A DNA stretch of 64,000 bases from Athripsodes cinereus (Eukaryota > Arthropoda > Insecta > Trichoptera > Leptoceridae). This document shows positions 1-12,500 of this stretch, one piece after another; the first letter of the stretch is position 1; every line of letters begins with the position of its first letter. Position numbers and translations under genes: made by a program. The notes under the pieces were generated by a model. It was not told the DNA's origin. It searched no databases and saw only the letters and a list, made by a program, of their open reading frames with translations. The stretch is taken from NCBI GenBank assembly GCA_947579605.1, contig OX388322.1, positions 9,858,001-9,922,000 on the forward strand. Direction: 5' to 3'.

Positions 1-40
1 GAAATATGATCACAAAGTATGTTGTAAAACAATAGTTTTT

Positions 41-182
41 TTTTTAAAGATATATATTTGAGTTTTTGTTATAAACCCAAATACAACCTTATACACCTTT
101 CACAGTAAGCTACTAAAAGCTTGTGTCGTGAAAAGGGAGTTTGCCGGTACCTGGAATCGAACCACGGACCCCATGTTCACGA
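41..182 (-). repeat. tRNA-derived SINE, 3' part (family S1)
   Basis: On the minus strand this reads as a Pol III type retroposon. A B-box-like TGGTTCGATTCC lies near 164-153, followed by a conserved body and an A/T-rich tail that ends in the T-run at 41-48 as seen on the + strand. The same body (GGGTTTATAACAAA... through CTTTCACGGCACAAGC) recurs at 38.9, 54.6 and 60.2 kb, which proves dispersal. The head before the B box is missing or diverged here. Confidence 0.7.
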
Positions 183-2993
183 AAATTTGTATTTATCGTA
201 GAATTTTAAAACCTTATGGTCTTTAATAAAATCAAAGCTTTAATTTCATTAAGTGTTATATTATTTTTATTCTAAAAAAAACTGATTAGGATTTTTTTCC
301 TTCATATTTTAGTGGTTCATTATGATTTGAATAAAGTGTGTCTGAAATTAAAATTTTAGATGTGTGTGATTTTTATCACATAATTTGGTTAACATTTTTG
401 TAAGACATTCTTTAGGATTATTAAATTTCATAAACTAATATTACAGCGCTGTTTATAATAAAATTATAAAAAATTTACATAATTTACACGAATAATTAAA
501 TAAATAAAATAAATAAATAATGAATTTAATGAGTCACGTATTATAATCAGTTTAATTTTGTGACTCAGTTAATAAATAAGTTTGTTTTATCCTGGAAGAT
601 TACGAAGACAAAATGCAAATTAGAAAATGATGAGGAGTTCACTGAATGAGTCTTCGATACCAGGTGTTCAAAATTATTGTTAAAAAAATAATATTAAGTT
701 ATTATAAATGAGCTTACGTAAGTATCTAATAAAATATCTCAATTAAAATGCAAGCGAAATTTTTTATAGGGATGCTTGTCATTTTTTTATATCTACCACA
801 GAGTTTAAATTCTAAATGAATATCATTATATTTCTAAATAACAGATATTGTTATATATAATAATTATTAAATGACTATTCTGTTCTGGGCATTTTTGTTC
901 CGAAGTATTATGATGTTAGGTCATAATAAATGTATATTTAAAGTTATTTTTTTAAATAAGTAATATAATTAATTCATACTTGCTACAAGTAAAGTATGAA
1001 CACAATGTGTATGTATGTAGTTAAATATGTTTATTATTTTTTGTCATTGAACTTTCGGCAAAAAGAGTCATTTTGTAAAAGGATTTTTCATCCTCTTTTA
1101 TACTAAAGGCAAGTAACTACAAAATTTATGAATATATGTGAAAACTTTGACATAAATTAATAAATTATATCAACTTATATTTTCGTTCTGCAATGTAGAA
1201 TAATTGAAATCAAAAAAGTAATCCGCTTCGCTAAATAAATATATAACATAATTTTACGCCATAAATGTAAAGGTTTATTTATTGATTGATAGATGTTAAC
1301 CTCAAATAAATGTGAGTGAACATGGATCACGGTGATGGTTGCGGTCGTGATCTATACATCATCAGATTTGATAACATCATAATTCCTTAGTTTATATAAG
1401 AACTTGTTACATTTTTACATTACATTTCTCACATTTCAAAAAGTAGAGATCATTATAATATTATTACAAGTAGATATATATCGCTGTTATTACAGGCATA
1501 CTTGAATAATGATACCATACGAAATTAATTCTTGGCTATCACGCGAACTATTTTCGTTTTTAGGGAAGTAAATTTTCTAGTCAGCACGAATCGTATTGTG
1601 ATTATTAAATCATACATATTTCAAATTATCTATGGTATGGTTTTTTGTACCTATTGTTATTTACGCGAATTATCGTGTTAACTATGTATTGTACTTTTAC
1701 CAAAACGGTAAACTTTTGTATTTGACGCTAATGCTTGAAGATGTGTCTTAATGTTGATTTTGTTTGCAACTGTTGTGTAATTTTAGATAAAAAAAATGTT
1801 TGTTTTACTTTATTTTACTAACATTTACAATTTTATTAAGTTCATTTTTTGTATTTTGGTGCATCATTACGGTATTTCCAAAGATTAGAAAAACCAGCGA
1901 GTGTTTGAATTCTCAATAAAAAATAAAATCGATGTGTACGTTGCAATGGATTACAAAATAGCTCCAATATGGTGCAACACTCTATTAATTATAATAATAT
2001 TGAACAGAGGTTGTGTTTCAAAATTTTTCATAGTTAAAACATCAAACGAAGCGGTTTTCCGATCGAGAATTCGTAACAACGTATAATTAAAACTGCTTAT
2101 TAAATAGTATTCAATAAAAACTTAAGCCTTAGAAAACAACATTCTTAAGATGGTGTAACTCAGATTTGAAATGTGATCTTTTTTTCACTTGCACAACAGT
2201 TTTTATTTTACACAATATAATAAAACATTAATAATTGAATTGTCAAAAAGATTCTAGATTTATTTTCAATATAGACAATAAAATTATTATGTAGTAGTAA
2301 ATTTTGAAATTTAAGGTCTATAGGTACCTTGAAACCAGAGTCTGGGAATTTCACTCAGGATATCCCTAATTCGAATCTCACCACTGGCTTACTCCACCTT
2401 ATCGTAGTGAGAGGGGATATTAGGATGTACGAGTATGATTGTATTCAGCCTTTCAAATACGGCACTATACAAATTGTCAGGTTAACTATAATACGGGTTT
2501 TTATTTGCACGCATGGATGTTGAACCATATAAACTATTAAAAATTGATCAGAGGCATTAAAGTACATATAAAAATCACTCTTCTTCATCTTTTGGCATTG
2601 CATGCTCCTTTTGATAATACAGAACAATACAAACCTATCCCAATCAAACGTCTAATAATACTATTATGCTAAATGATCACTTCCCACAGACGCTACATTT
2701 ACTTTATTCGTGATTCGCTTTAACTCGTCGTTTTGTACACTGTTTTAATGACGAATAAAAAAAAACTCATTAACAATCAGTCACGTGAGCAACACTATTG
2801 AATACGGTCAAAAGTTCGTTCACCCATTTTTACACAACTTATATTTTGTTTGTCACGAATTCTCAAAAAGCCTCCTTCGACTAATTTTATGCATTTTTTT
2901 CATAATAATGATTAGTATACTTTCAAGGTGTATATATTTTTTTTATAAATATGTGAAATTTACAGGAATTCCTATAAATAGTCAATGAGAACG
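183..2993. other. AT-rich intergenic or intronic DNA, nothing coding seen
   Basis: Very AT-rich sequence with short chance reading frames only. If the ADAMTS-like gene continues leftwards, this is either its intron or still contains an exon I failed to spot; I looked for a zinc-binding HExxH exon on the minus strand and did not see one. At 2326-2420 there is a slightly more GC-rich patch with a weak B-box-like TTCGAATC that could be an old retroposon. Confidence 0.5.
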
Positions 2994-3030
2994 ATTCGTT
3001 TACAATATTACAGAAGTATTGTAAACGAAT
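2994..3030. repeat. Hairpin, 14-bp arms
   Basis: Perfect inverted repeat: ATTCGTTTACAATA at 2994-3007 and its reverse complement at 3017-3030, with a 9-nt spacer. The pairing continues outward with one unpaired base. There is no coding or transposon context. Confidence 0.75.
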
Positions 3031-4244
3031 TCGTGGCAGTTTTATAATAAACCTTACATTATTATTTAGACCTATGTTACTAAATATTCACCTAATAGAT
3101 GCGAGAAACTATAGTTTTGTCTAGATTAAGTTCTGTTAAATAATAAAAAAGCCCATAGTATGTCGGTCTTTTTATAATAATATCGTTAGTGATGTTGTGG
3201 AAAGATATCACTCAATTGACACAAGATCACTTTGAATGGAAATATTGATGCATAAAATAGGTATATTACAATAGTTACGTGAAGGAACAATCTTAAAATA
3301 ATAATAAAAAAACAAGAATGCACCTTCATTTAGAACATTTTTATCTCTTCAAGAGTCAATTTTGGTTATAATTCAACCTTACATTCGTAATAATTAATCG
3401 CATTCTGTAATTATTTTAGATCGTTCTGTAAATATCAATTTCGAATTTTCAAACTTCTAAAACACGAAGAACCGACTAGCTCTTAAAGTTAAATGACAGA
3501 AACATTCTCCTAATAATTATAAATTATGCATGTGTTTGAAATATTGATCTATATTTACATAGTAATGTTGTGTATCAAAAAAATAATTAAACGATTAACA
3601 TGTATAATAAATAACACGTGCTAAGATATCAGCGCATCACAAAGGATATTAAATACACATATTTTGAAATAAAATGAAATAAGCGTCAATGATAACAACT
3701 TGACAACGGTTGACAGAAACTTTGTGACGTGGATGATTTTTTGCAACACTTCAATTCACTTGCATAAATAAATTAGTTAGTATCACATTACCTACAGGGA
3801 TCAATAAACTTGAAGGAATTATTTTATTCAATGATAGTTCAATAATATATCATTCTTCATTTTTTGTTTGAATTTTTTTCTAGACCTTTCGGCTATTTCT
3901 TTTTATTCTGGGGTCGAACATCTTACTGTCCGTACATTAGTCATCTTGCCTTTTAAAATGACCACTAAATTATTTCATCAATGAATACTAGTATTGTAGT
4001 ATTTTTTGCAGTCAAACTATATTTGATCTTTCCCGAATTGAATGGAAGAGTAGTCACAATTAATTATAATATAAATAAAAATCGCTTTTGACTTATGGAA
4101 TTTGTAAAGCCAAACCCATCATACTGTTATAACATTTATTTTACAATATAGCTATATTACATGTAAACGTTTTTATAATGACTGATCATCCATTTTTCTC
4201 TTTCATATTCTTCTTTTTTAACCTACTATTTATTTTTTACAGAA
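3031..4244. other. Upstream region of the Hop2 gene
   Basis: AT-rich DNA with no open frame of note. The pyrimidine tract and AG at 4230-4242, just before the Hop2 ATG, look like a splice acceptor, so an untranslated first exon and the promoter probably lie in this stretch. I cannot place either. Confidence 0.4.
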
Positions 4245-6051
4245 ATGGCGAATGAAGCAGTCTTTAATTACCTTCGTGCAACAAATCGCCCCTATTCGGC
4301 AAACGATATTCTTATTAATCTCCACAAAGAGTATGGGAAAACTGCTATTCAGAAAGCTCTCGATGCCCTTGTTTTAGAAGATAAGGTGCTGGAAAAGGTG
4401 TATGGAAAGCAAAAAGTCTATGTGATTAAACAAGAAGCTTGTGCTGATGGTTTGGAAGACGAAATCAAGGGTAAAAATTAGCTTAATGCAAGGTCTTGAG
4501 ATTAACTTCTGGAGTATTCTACAGTTTGTAACTTTTGATTTTAGATATAGATCAGAAAATTTTCACACTAACTGGCGAAGTCCAAGAGATAGAGACCCAA
4601 GTGAGAAACAAGGAGAATGAATTAAAAAGCATGCAAACAACTTTGACAACCGAAGAAGCTAAGAAACAAGCGGCTATCGTGTCAAAGAAATTAGATCTTG
4701 CAACACAGAAATTAGAGGCTTTAAAATCAAACTCTGTTCCTCCAGTATCACCAAAAAAGCTAGAAACGATCACAAAGAAGAGACAACTTGTCATCAAGGA
4801 ATACAAGTTTGTTAATTTTTCATTTTGAAATTGTCAAATATCTATGTTTATAATATGACTATTATTATACTTATTGACATCTTGGTTGTATCTCCATAGC
4901 GCTCCTGGATTTACTATCGTTTGTGTATCTACAGCGCGCAACCCACTACGATAGTGGGTTGCGCGCTGTCTAGCTGCCGCCACGCAAATCAAACCGCTCA
5001 TATAAATAATTCGATTTTACGAAAGATATCGGTCCTACAGTGCTGAACTTTCTTGTGCACGCTAACATTACAAAACCGCGTAGTTTTTTGCATCTCATCA
5101 TCTCTTAAACTTCATCAAAACTCGAAATAAATTAATTTTCATTATTGTTGATTGTCTCTTCAAAACTTTAACAAGTCATCATTTTGTGTTACATTCCCGC
5201 TTCTATTGACAAAACACGTGTTAAAAAAATCGACCCCTTCCGGGAATCACTTTTTTGTCTCACAAGTGCCAGCGTGTAGTGATCAGTGTATGTCCGGTAG
5301 TGTAACAGAAAAGGATAACAACACCGACTACTCGCAACAACACAGCGGGTGAAAGAGACAAAAATACTGCTTTGTCTCACGATTCCAATTTACCACGATG
5401 CCTATCTCATATCTCCGTAAGAAGAAGCTTCTCTATGTGTCCAACGTTTTTTGATGTCAACCAAAGTGGAACGCTCGAAAAGAAGGACTTCGAGTTAGCT
5501 ATTGAGAAAATCTGCACTCATCGTGGATGGCCCCAGAGTCACCCTAAGAACGTAGAGACGTACGACACCATGACCAAGATATGGGATGTCCTGAGACAGA
5601 GAACTGATGCCAATAAAGATGGAGAGGTGTCTGTGAATGAATGGAGTTCTATGTGGGATGAGTTTGCCCAAAGTCCCGACCGTCCTCTGCAGTGGCAGCA
5701 GCGTTACATGAACTTCATGTTTGACCTAGAAGATGCTTCCAAAAACTTAACTAAAAAGCCACGGCGCTCTTGAGATGGTCACGGACCATTAAACAGCGCC
5801 AAATAAATTATCTTTTTATTATTATTATTATTATTATTACTTAATAAGTTTTTAATTAATTAAGTTTGGATATTAAAATTGTATTATCAAAATCATACAT
5901 AATTTTAATCTTTATTTTCAGAACACGTAAGCGAATTTGCAGTGACATCATCGAAGCAATTCTAGATGGATATCCCAAATCAAAGAAAGCATTGCTGGAG
6001 GATATTGGAATAGAGACTGACGAAGAAGTACAGTTTTCTATTTCTGAATAA
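4245..6051 (+). CDS. PSMC3IP: Homologous-pairing protein 2 (Hop2/PSMC3IP), 3 exons
   Basis: Spliced gene: exons 4245-4470, 4545-4806 and 5922-6051 (226+262+130 nt) give 205 aa and a TAA stop. Splice sites are G|GTAAAA, TTTTAG|AT, AA|GTTTGT and TTTCAG|AA; the GTTTGT donor is non-consensus but restores the frame exactly. Residues 1-62 form the winged-helix DNA-binding head (NRPYSANDILINLHKEYGK, then YGKQKVYV). Residues 76-160 are a charged coiled coil. The tail carries the family signature GYPKSKKALLEDIGIETDEE. Human PSMC3IP is 217 aa with the same layout. Hop2 with Mnd1 stimulates Dmc1/Rad51 strand invasion in meiosis; that role is from the family, not from this sequence. An AG at 4241-4242 suggests an upstream non-coding exon. 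Intron 2 holds a hairpin and a calexcitin retrocopy. The gene lies antisense to the flanking ADAMTS-like gene. Confidence 0.95.
4931..4969. repeat. Perfect hairpin in Hop2 intron 2, 18-bp arms
   Basis: Left arm 4931-4948 (ACAGCGCGCAACCCACTA), 3-nt spacer CGA, right arm 4952-4969, all 18 pairs perfect. It is far more GC-rich than its surroundings. It looks like neither a transposon TIR pair nor a terminator. One possibility is a short inverted duplication made by template switching. Confidence 0.85.
5152..5740 (+). pseudogene. Calexcitin/sarcoplasmic Ca-binding protein retrocopy, truncated and frameshifted
   Basis: An ATG at 5398 opens MPISYLRKKKLLYVSNVF, which matches the N-terminus of insect calexcitin-like proteins. 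It hits a stop at 5452 because of a frame slip in the T-run 5446-5451. The match continues in the next frame: EF-hand loop DVNQSGTLEKKD (5453-5488), a second canonical loop DANKDGEVSVNE (5606-5641), then WQQRYMNFMFDLEDAS ending at 5740. Family members are about 180-190 aa, so roughly the C-terminal third, starting inside the third EF-hand, is gone. No intron interrupts the match and it sits inside Hop2 intron 2 on the same strand, so it is best read as a processed copy. The GC-richer 5152-5397 may be its 5' UTR (inferred). Confidence 0.85.
5741..5841 (+). mobile_element. LINE-like 3' tail fused to the calexcitin retrocopy
   Basis: Directly after the calexcitin homology comes a short stem (ATGGTCACGGACCAT at 5774-5788), then AAACAGCGCC, AATAAATTATC and (TTA)n. 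The LINE 3' end at 43.9 kb has the same architecture: TGGTTTTTCCA, AAACGGCGC, AATAAATTGTC, (TTA)n. The resemblance suggests the retrocopy was made, or joined, by that class of LINE. The identity of the tail is an inference from this pattern. Confidence 0.55.
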
Positions 6052-6441
6052 TGAAAAGGATAAGATATAGACATTTTTATTAATAATAATTAAATATAAA
6101 TAAATTAATAATAATTAAATATGTTATATGATGGACGTAATTCAATTGTTATTCTAAAGATGATTGACGTTCTGTTATAATTTATTAATTAACTGAACAT
6201 ACAACTCGTATTTAAATTATAATGGATTCTGTCTTAGTTATTATTATTATTTAATGAATAAATATTATAAATATTTTAATATTGCGTTATATTTTATTGT
6301 ACGCAAACCTACATAAAGTCATTCGTGTGTCATTTTCTTATTAAAGCAAGGAAACATGGAATTCTATCAGCAAACAAAGAAAAGCCGAATAACACAAAAA
6401 TAGTTTTCAGCATAGATAACGAAAAAAGTTTTTTGACTTAC

Positions 6442-6571
6442 CCTTGAAATGATAATTCCAGCGATGGAAATACGAATCTTGGGTCCTTTGAGTAATTTAT
6501 ATCTGAGATCAACACCGTTCCAGAATGAAACGAAGTATCGCTTGATTTGAAGATTGTCTCCACCGTGTAAT
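6442..6571 (-). CDS. ADAMTS-like exon: M12B catalytic domain, second piece
   Basis: Acceptor TTTCTGCAG at 6580-6572 and donor GGGTAAGT at 6443-6436. It completes an Arg codon split with the previous exon, then encodes LHGGDNLQIKRYFVSFWNGV, D, LRYKLLKGPKIRIS and IAGIIISR, and ends on a whole codon. The HxGG...IKRYxxxFWNxVDLR pattern is typical of the M12B domain before the zinc site. The next exon, expected to continue towards HExxH, was not found to the left. Confidence 0.9.
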
Positions 6572-9500
6572 CTGCAGAAAGAAACAAACCGTTATTATGT
6601 ACACTATTTAAACTAATAATATTATACAATATTACTTACCAATGCAACGAATAATCAAAATTAGTCGGGCGTCGAACCCAGAGTCATTCACGACTCTGAA
6701 TAATGGAAGAACGTTATTAACTGATGTGGCGAATTTATGTAGTCAAAAAAAAAATATGTAAAAAAAGTCTTCATTGGGTGCGTCCAGATAGTAGGATGCG
6801 AACGTCAATCAATCATCAATCTTCAACGATTTGGAGCATTTTCCGAAGAAATATTCGAATGAATGCGTTTGTTTCCCGTCCTTATACGGACTACGAAGCC
6901 ATTCATTCAAATATTTCTTCGGAGAATGCTCTGAATCGTTGAAGATTGATGATTGATTGACGTTCGCATCCTACTATCTGGACGCACCCATTGAGAATCG
7001 TCTTTGGATTTAAATAATTCTACATAAATTATTTCCATACATTGAATTCCAAAAAACCAAGCAGAAACATTTTGTTCACACTGGGAATTGAGCCCACTAC
7101 CCTTCGCTTACAAGGCGAGTGCGCTGACTGCTAGTCCACCCTATTTTGAATAGGTATTAACTTTTTTGATGCATGTACATGGGACATGGGATAAGCGAAA
7201 TTCCTTTAGGCATGTATGTATGACGAGAGTTCTTATGAACCGACACGAGGCTGGATTAATGTCTTCTAAGCTCAAGCTAAATTCTCAATTCCAATATTAC
7301 AGTTTATATTATGCTTATCACATATTTTTGAATGTTTATGTTATACATTTCAAACTTGATATTTTGATTTAGTTTTTTTTTTGCATATTTTCCATACAGC
7401 CATCATCTTTTGATATTTTATTGAAACAAAATTAGAAGACTCTTTCTTTTTTTTTGACTAACGATTTTAATCGAAAGAATTCAATTCTTTACAGAATGAA
7501 CATAGATAGTGCTTCAGGCACTTCCTGGCCACGTTTGAATTATTGGTGTTCAAATTTTGTAGCACTTAATTAAAATGATTAGATTTTTCTTATCATTTTC
7601 ATCACTTAGATTTTAAGGATTAAGTATAGTTGGACAAATACGAAACTGCGTAATGGCTGAAAGAAATTTACGAAGTAATAATTACTGATGATACTAATCA
7701 AAAATGTCTGATTTCGATTGGAATAATTATTATTCCAATCGAAATCAGACATTTTTGATATTTTATCAAGATTCAAAAGGATATAATATAGCGTGATAGA
7801 ATTAATTTCAAAACATGAACTGTTTTTGACACTTGATGCATTAGCAAAATCTAGAATTTCTTATAATTACTAAAGAAAACTATAAACAATGTTGTTTACC
7901 TGTATCCATCGTAATCTACAATGACTAATATTTCTGGATAAATAACGTATGGAGCATCTCTTTTCACTCTTTTGTTGGTAATGGGTTCATCAACGTATTC
8001 CGCTGATCTTTTCTTTCTGTACCTCTTGTGTAGTCTGTCTGGTTCCATAAATGCTGAAAATAAGGGAAAACAATGAATTAATTAAATTTTTGAAATTTTT
8101 GCTACCATCAATTACAAATCTACTAATAAAAGTAGTACTCTGAATAAAAAACTTTTTATAAAAAGAGCTTTCTACAGTAATTGATAAATGATGACGTACA
8201 GGAAAAAAATATTTACGTGTTATGTCTGGTCATAATAAAATTTAATTTAAAATAATTCAAAATGGATTCACGTAGAAAATAGATAAAAATAATGTTTGGG
8301 ATTATAGAGCCGACTATTAATGTGAAAAAAATAATATTTTAAACACTTTTCGTGTAAATTTTTGTCGGACTATGACGCATACGAACGTGATAATACACTC
8401 ATCCAGCTCGATTACGTGACATTCTACAAGCAATTTCAAATGATTTTTAATAAATTTGACACTTCTCAGTATGGTTATATGTTTGAACTCTTCGCGTGTC
8501 TGTGCAATAAAATAATAGCTGCACTTCATTAATGGATAGACTTAATCAAAATAAACGAATGGAAATATTAATAAAAACTAATATACAGTTTTATCAGCTA
8601 GTCAATCGGTAATTATTATATTATAATGGTTCCAGATGTTCAAATTTATGTGTACAACTATAATATTTATAAATCAAATTATGATATTTATAAATATGCG
8701 ACATCATGGTTATTTTTTAGTATTCTTTTATTTCTACTTTTGCTGTTTACACTTTGAAGTTTAAAGTAGGTATGTGAAATAAAACTTTGGCCCATTAAAT
8801 CAACTTGTATTCACGGATAAAAAATCGATTCGCTGACATCAAAAATTATTCGAACAAATGGTTGTAAAATTATGCTGTAATTCACAACAAATACTTTTAT
8901 TATATACTCAACATTTTTATGGCCAACATACAATAGTATCAATATTGTGTTATATCCATTGATTAACATAGTAAAAAAAATCACTTGTTTTAATTATTAT
9001 TAAAATCTCGATAGTTTAATTCTGTACCTGAGAGCCATTAAGTCTTAAGTACTAAAATGCCATTATCAAATTCAATTTTTTAATTGAAAAAATCTCAATA
9101 TTTTACTAATCATAAACTGTATATAGTATAAACAGCTTATCATTACATAGACCCAATAGTATAGACCCTAAGCATTTCTGTACTTAAGCCTCACGACCGT
9201 TGTGTTATTCGCTTTTTTCGTAACTGTGGCATTTTTGTCAAAAATGCACTTGAGTCCTAATGGCTCTCAGGTTCAGAATTTATTCGCGTTATCCGGCTCA
9301 GGAGGACCAATGTTCTTAATTTTTCTTGATTTATATATTGTCTCAAGTGTTTTATGCTTGTGTGTACGTATGTTTTTTTTTTCATATAATTTTATTGTCT
9401 TGATTTTTATTTTTCTTGTGTCGATAATTTTGTATTTTCATGCTTCTGTGTCTTGTTGATTTGATATTGTAAACCTGACAAACCCAAGTGCCCTATAATG

Positions 9501-12500
9501 GGGTCTATGGTGTGATGGATATAAATAAAATAAATAAATAATAGATTCGTTGACAAATCAATTAGATAAGTCCTGGGCATTTACTTATTTTCAACCTGTG
9601 ATCCTAATAATTCAACTATTAACATTCAGTGAGCGTACCTTGGTACATCTGATATTACATGTACGTGATAGATCCGAATCATGAATTTGTAAATATAATG
9701 TTACTGTCATGTGAAGTCGTGATCATCCCAATGAACTATCTTCAATCAGAACCTGTACTTATTATTTTCAAATAGTCCGAATTGTCACATAAAGAAGCTC
9801 TATCGTGACATATTACTACTGAACAAAGAACCGCTTTTAAAAATGTTCCCATCATGTTTGAATTTTTATCAAGTTTGAATTCATAAGCTTTACTATTTTG
9901 TTTTATTTCATGAAAATAACTTAGTGTTGTATTGAATCAATATGAAACTCGATTGCTGAACTAAAATGTTTGAGAGGTACAAAATATTTTTGATGTACCT
10001 ACGTAAAACGATGAATTTACAGGTGGCTTTAAGTTTAGATCCTGACAGAGATTGTAAAGTTTAAAATTTAGAAGAATTAATAATGTGATATATAATTGAA
10101 AGCACAGAAATATGAAAAAGGAAGGGAATAAAGATAAGTACAATTTCAACATTTTCGCATACTAATAAAATCCAATCTTAACGTAAATTTAATATGGTGG
10201 TCCAAACAAACAATGTGTTGTTAGCTTAGGGCAAGCATAGTGACCAGCACTAAATTTGATGTGCTTTGTTCTGATACCTATTTTTTTGTACAATGAAGAC
10301 ACTTTATTTTCAATAAGTGTAGTGAATTTTCTAGTTGTATCACTTCTGAGAGATACCGTGAATGTATAAATAAATACACTGCGAACAAATCAACATTTAT
10401 TCAGTCATAAATAATTAATGTTGACACATCGAATTATAATTTTCATTTCGTACATAAAAATGACATGACGATATGTTCAATAATCTTGTGCCGAGACTTT
10501 ATACTATTATTATGATGTGTAGTATATGGTGTCGTGTACTCTGTGATATTCCATACAAAATAGTCGCGAAGTTGCACGCTATGTTTTGCTACTGTTTATA
10601 TTAAAATATAGAGAGTTACATAACTGCATATATTATGAACTTATCGATGATTTACTAACTATTATCGTTCAGTTCAAAAGTGTACCCAATAGTACAATTG
10701 TTGAGCAATCAAATGCAGACTTAGCAAATAACTTATCATAAATTAAAGAATATGGTAGAAGCAACATCTTATTAATATTTGATTTTCTCTCAGAAGATGC
10801 TCAAAAGCGGAGAAACAAGTTAATTTTTCATGTGCTGAACATCAAAAAATAACGATTATCATGGTAATGTAAATCATTTGCGTTAAATTACAGAGAACGT
10901 AATATAAAATACTTGTCTATGAATTTATTAGGCATCTCTAAATAAGCACACCTCTTACATTTTCTATAAGGAAATGGTATATTTACGTACTATTTTGCAT
11001 CGAAACACAACCAGTCAATCAATATCTATAAGAAGTCGAAGACAGAGGATGTAAACGATTATTTAAATTATGTGATTGTATTTTAATTGACAAGCGATGT
11101 CATAATTAAATTATGTTAATTTATTTTTATCCGTTCTGTAGAGATAGTTAGGTATTATTAATTTTATCCTGTTACATGTTTGAATACAATTTGAATAAAA
11201 AAATAACCATAATATCAGTGACAAAAAATTTAGTCTACGCGGTCTTTATATATCTACAAAATTAAGCGAGTTTTGCTAATTTAATGCACGGAGGGCGAGT
11301 TTAATATTAAAAAAAGTTGAAATCGTTTTTTACAGAGCATTTATATAAACGATTGTTCGAAGAGTTTTATTGGAAATAGCAAGGCTACATTTCTACATAA
11401 CAATTGTCTATGATTTAATAGAAAATTAAATGAGTGTATCCTAATTAGGTATGTCCATTGAAATTACTCAATGATTTGAAGTCATTACCTACAATAAACG
11501 ATAATTTATGAGAAATGTTTGAAAATAGCAAAGATTTGAGAATAACTATGTACGAATTTTCTCACGACTTTTGAACCGTACATAAGTTTTAACATCATCA
11601 CACCAAGGTTGTCCGTCTATAAGAAGAAGATAGGCATTATTAGAATTATGAAAAATGAATCATATTACGTACCTACATACATTATTAAAATTTATTTACT
11701 CAATTTACATTTTTTCAAATAAAATAATATTTTGTATACATTACAATTACTTTTATTTCGATGCCAAGTGCTCAAGGATAATCGGTCTTAATAAATAGAC
11801 ATTATGTCATGAAAATAAATAATTATGTCCCTTCTTAGAATCTAATAAATAATATCCGAATTCTAAATAGGAAGTATTTTAAGTGGTCATAATCTGTGGG
11901 TAATTGAATAATACGATTATTTTTATTTCAAATAATATTTTATCTTATAACTAATGTACGATAAACAGTAAAATGTATAAATGAATGAACGATTATTTAA
12001 TTCAATTCTATTTTTCTCAAGGCCATCAACTCGTTTATGAGTGGTTTAGGTATGAATGATTACATACTTACTATTTTTTAGTAGCTATTTACAATTGTAA
12101 ATACACACGTTATGCTCCTGTTATATGAATAATTACAGTAACAATGTATTACGTATTACTGTAATAAATGATATTCTATTTCTAGCACTACTTACTTAGT
12201 GAATATTTTTATTAAAAAATTAAGCTAAAGCAACAATTCCATGGTAATATACGGCACTGGATTTTGTAGAATTTTGTATTATAAGATTTCGCGTAGACAC
12301 TCAATAAACTTGGGTGTCGACATTTCTGTCAGTATAAATGTCGCTGTGTTTTCTAAGCTTTATGTTTCCAAATAGTGTTTGTGTTATTTTAATATAAGAA
12401 CTATTAAAGTGGCATAGAAAATACAATTGATTTTGGTTTAACTATAAAGGTTGTGGTACGAAAAAAAGACTTAAGAAAACTGTATATTTATTAAGTTAAG

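Noticed and set aside
1320..1360. Short His/Asp/Gly-coding patch that might be the missing zinc-site exon of the protease
   Set aside because: It does not spell HExxH on the minus strand and has no splice sites around it.
9202..9459. Hydrophobic 85-codon frame that looks like a small membrane protein
   Set aside because: T-rich composition inside a retroposon 3' end, no conserved motif; hydrophobicity follows from the base bias.
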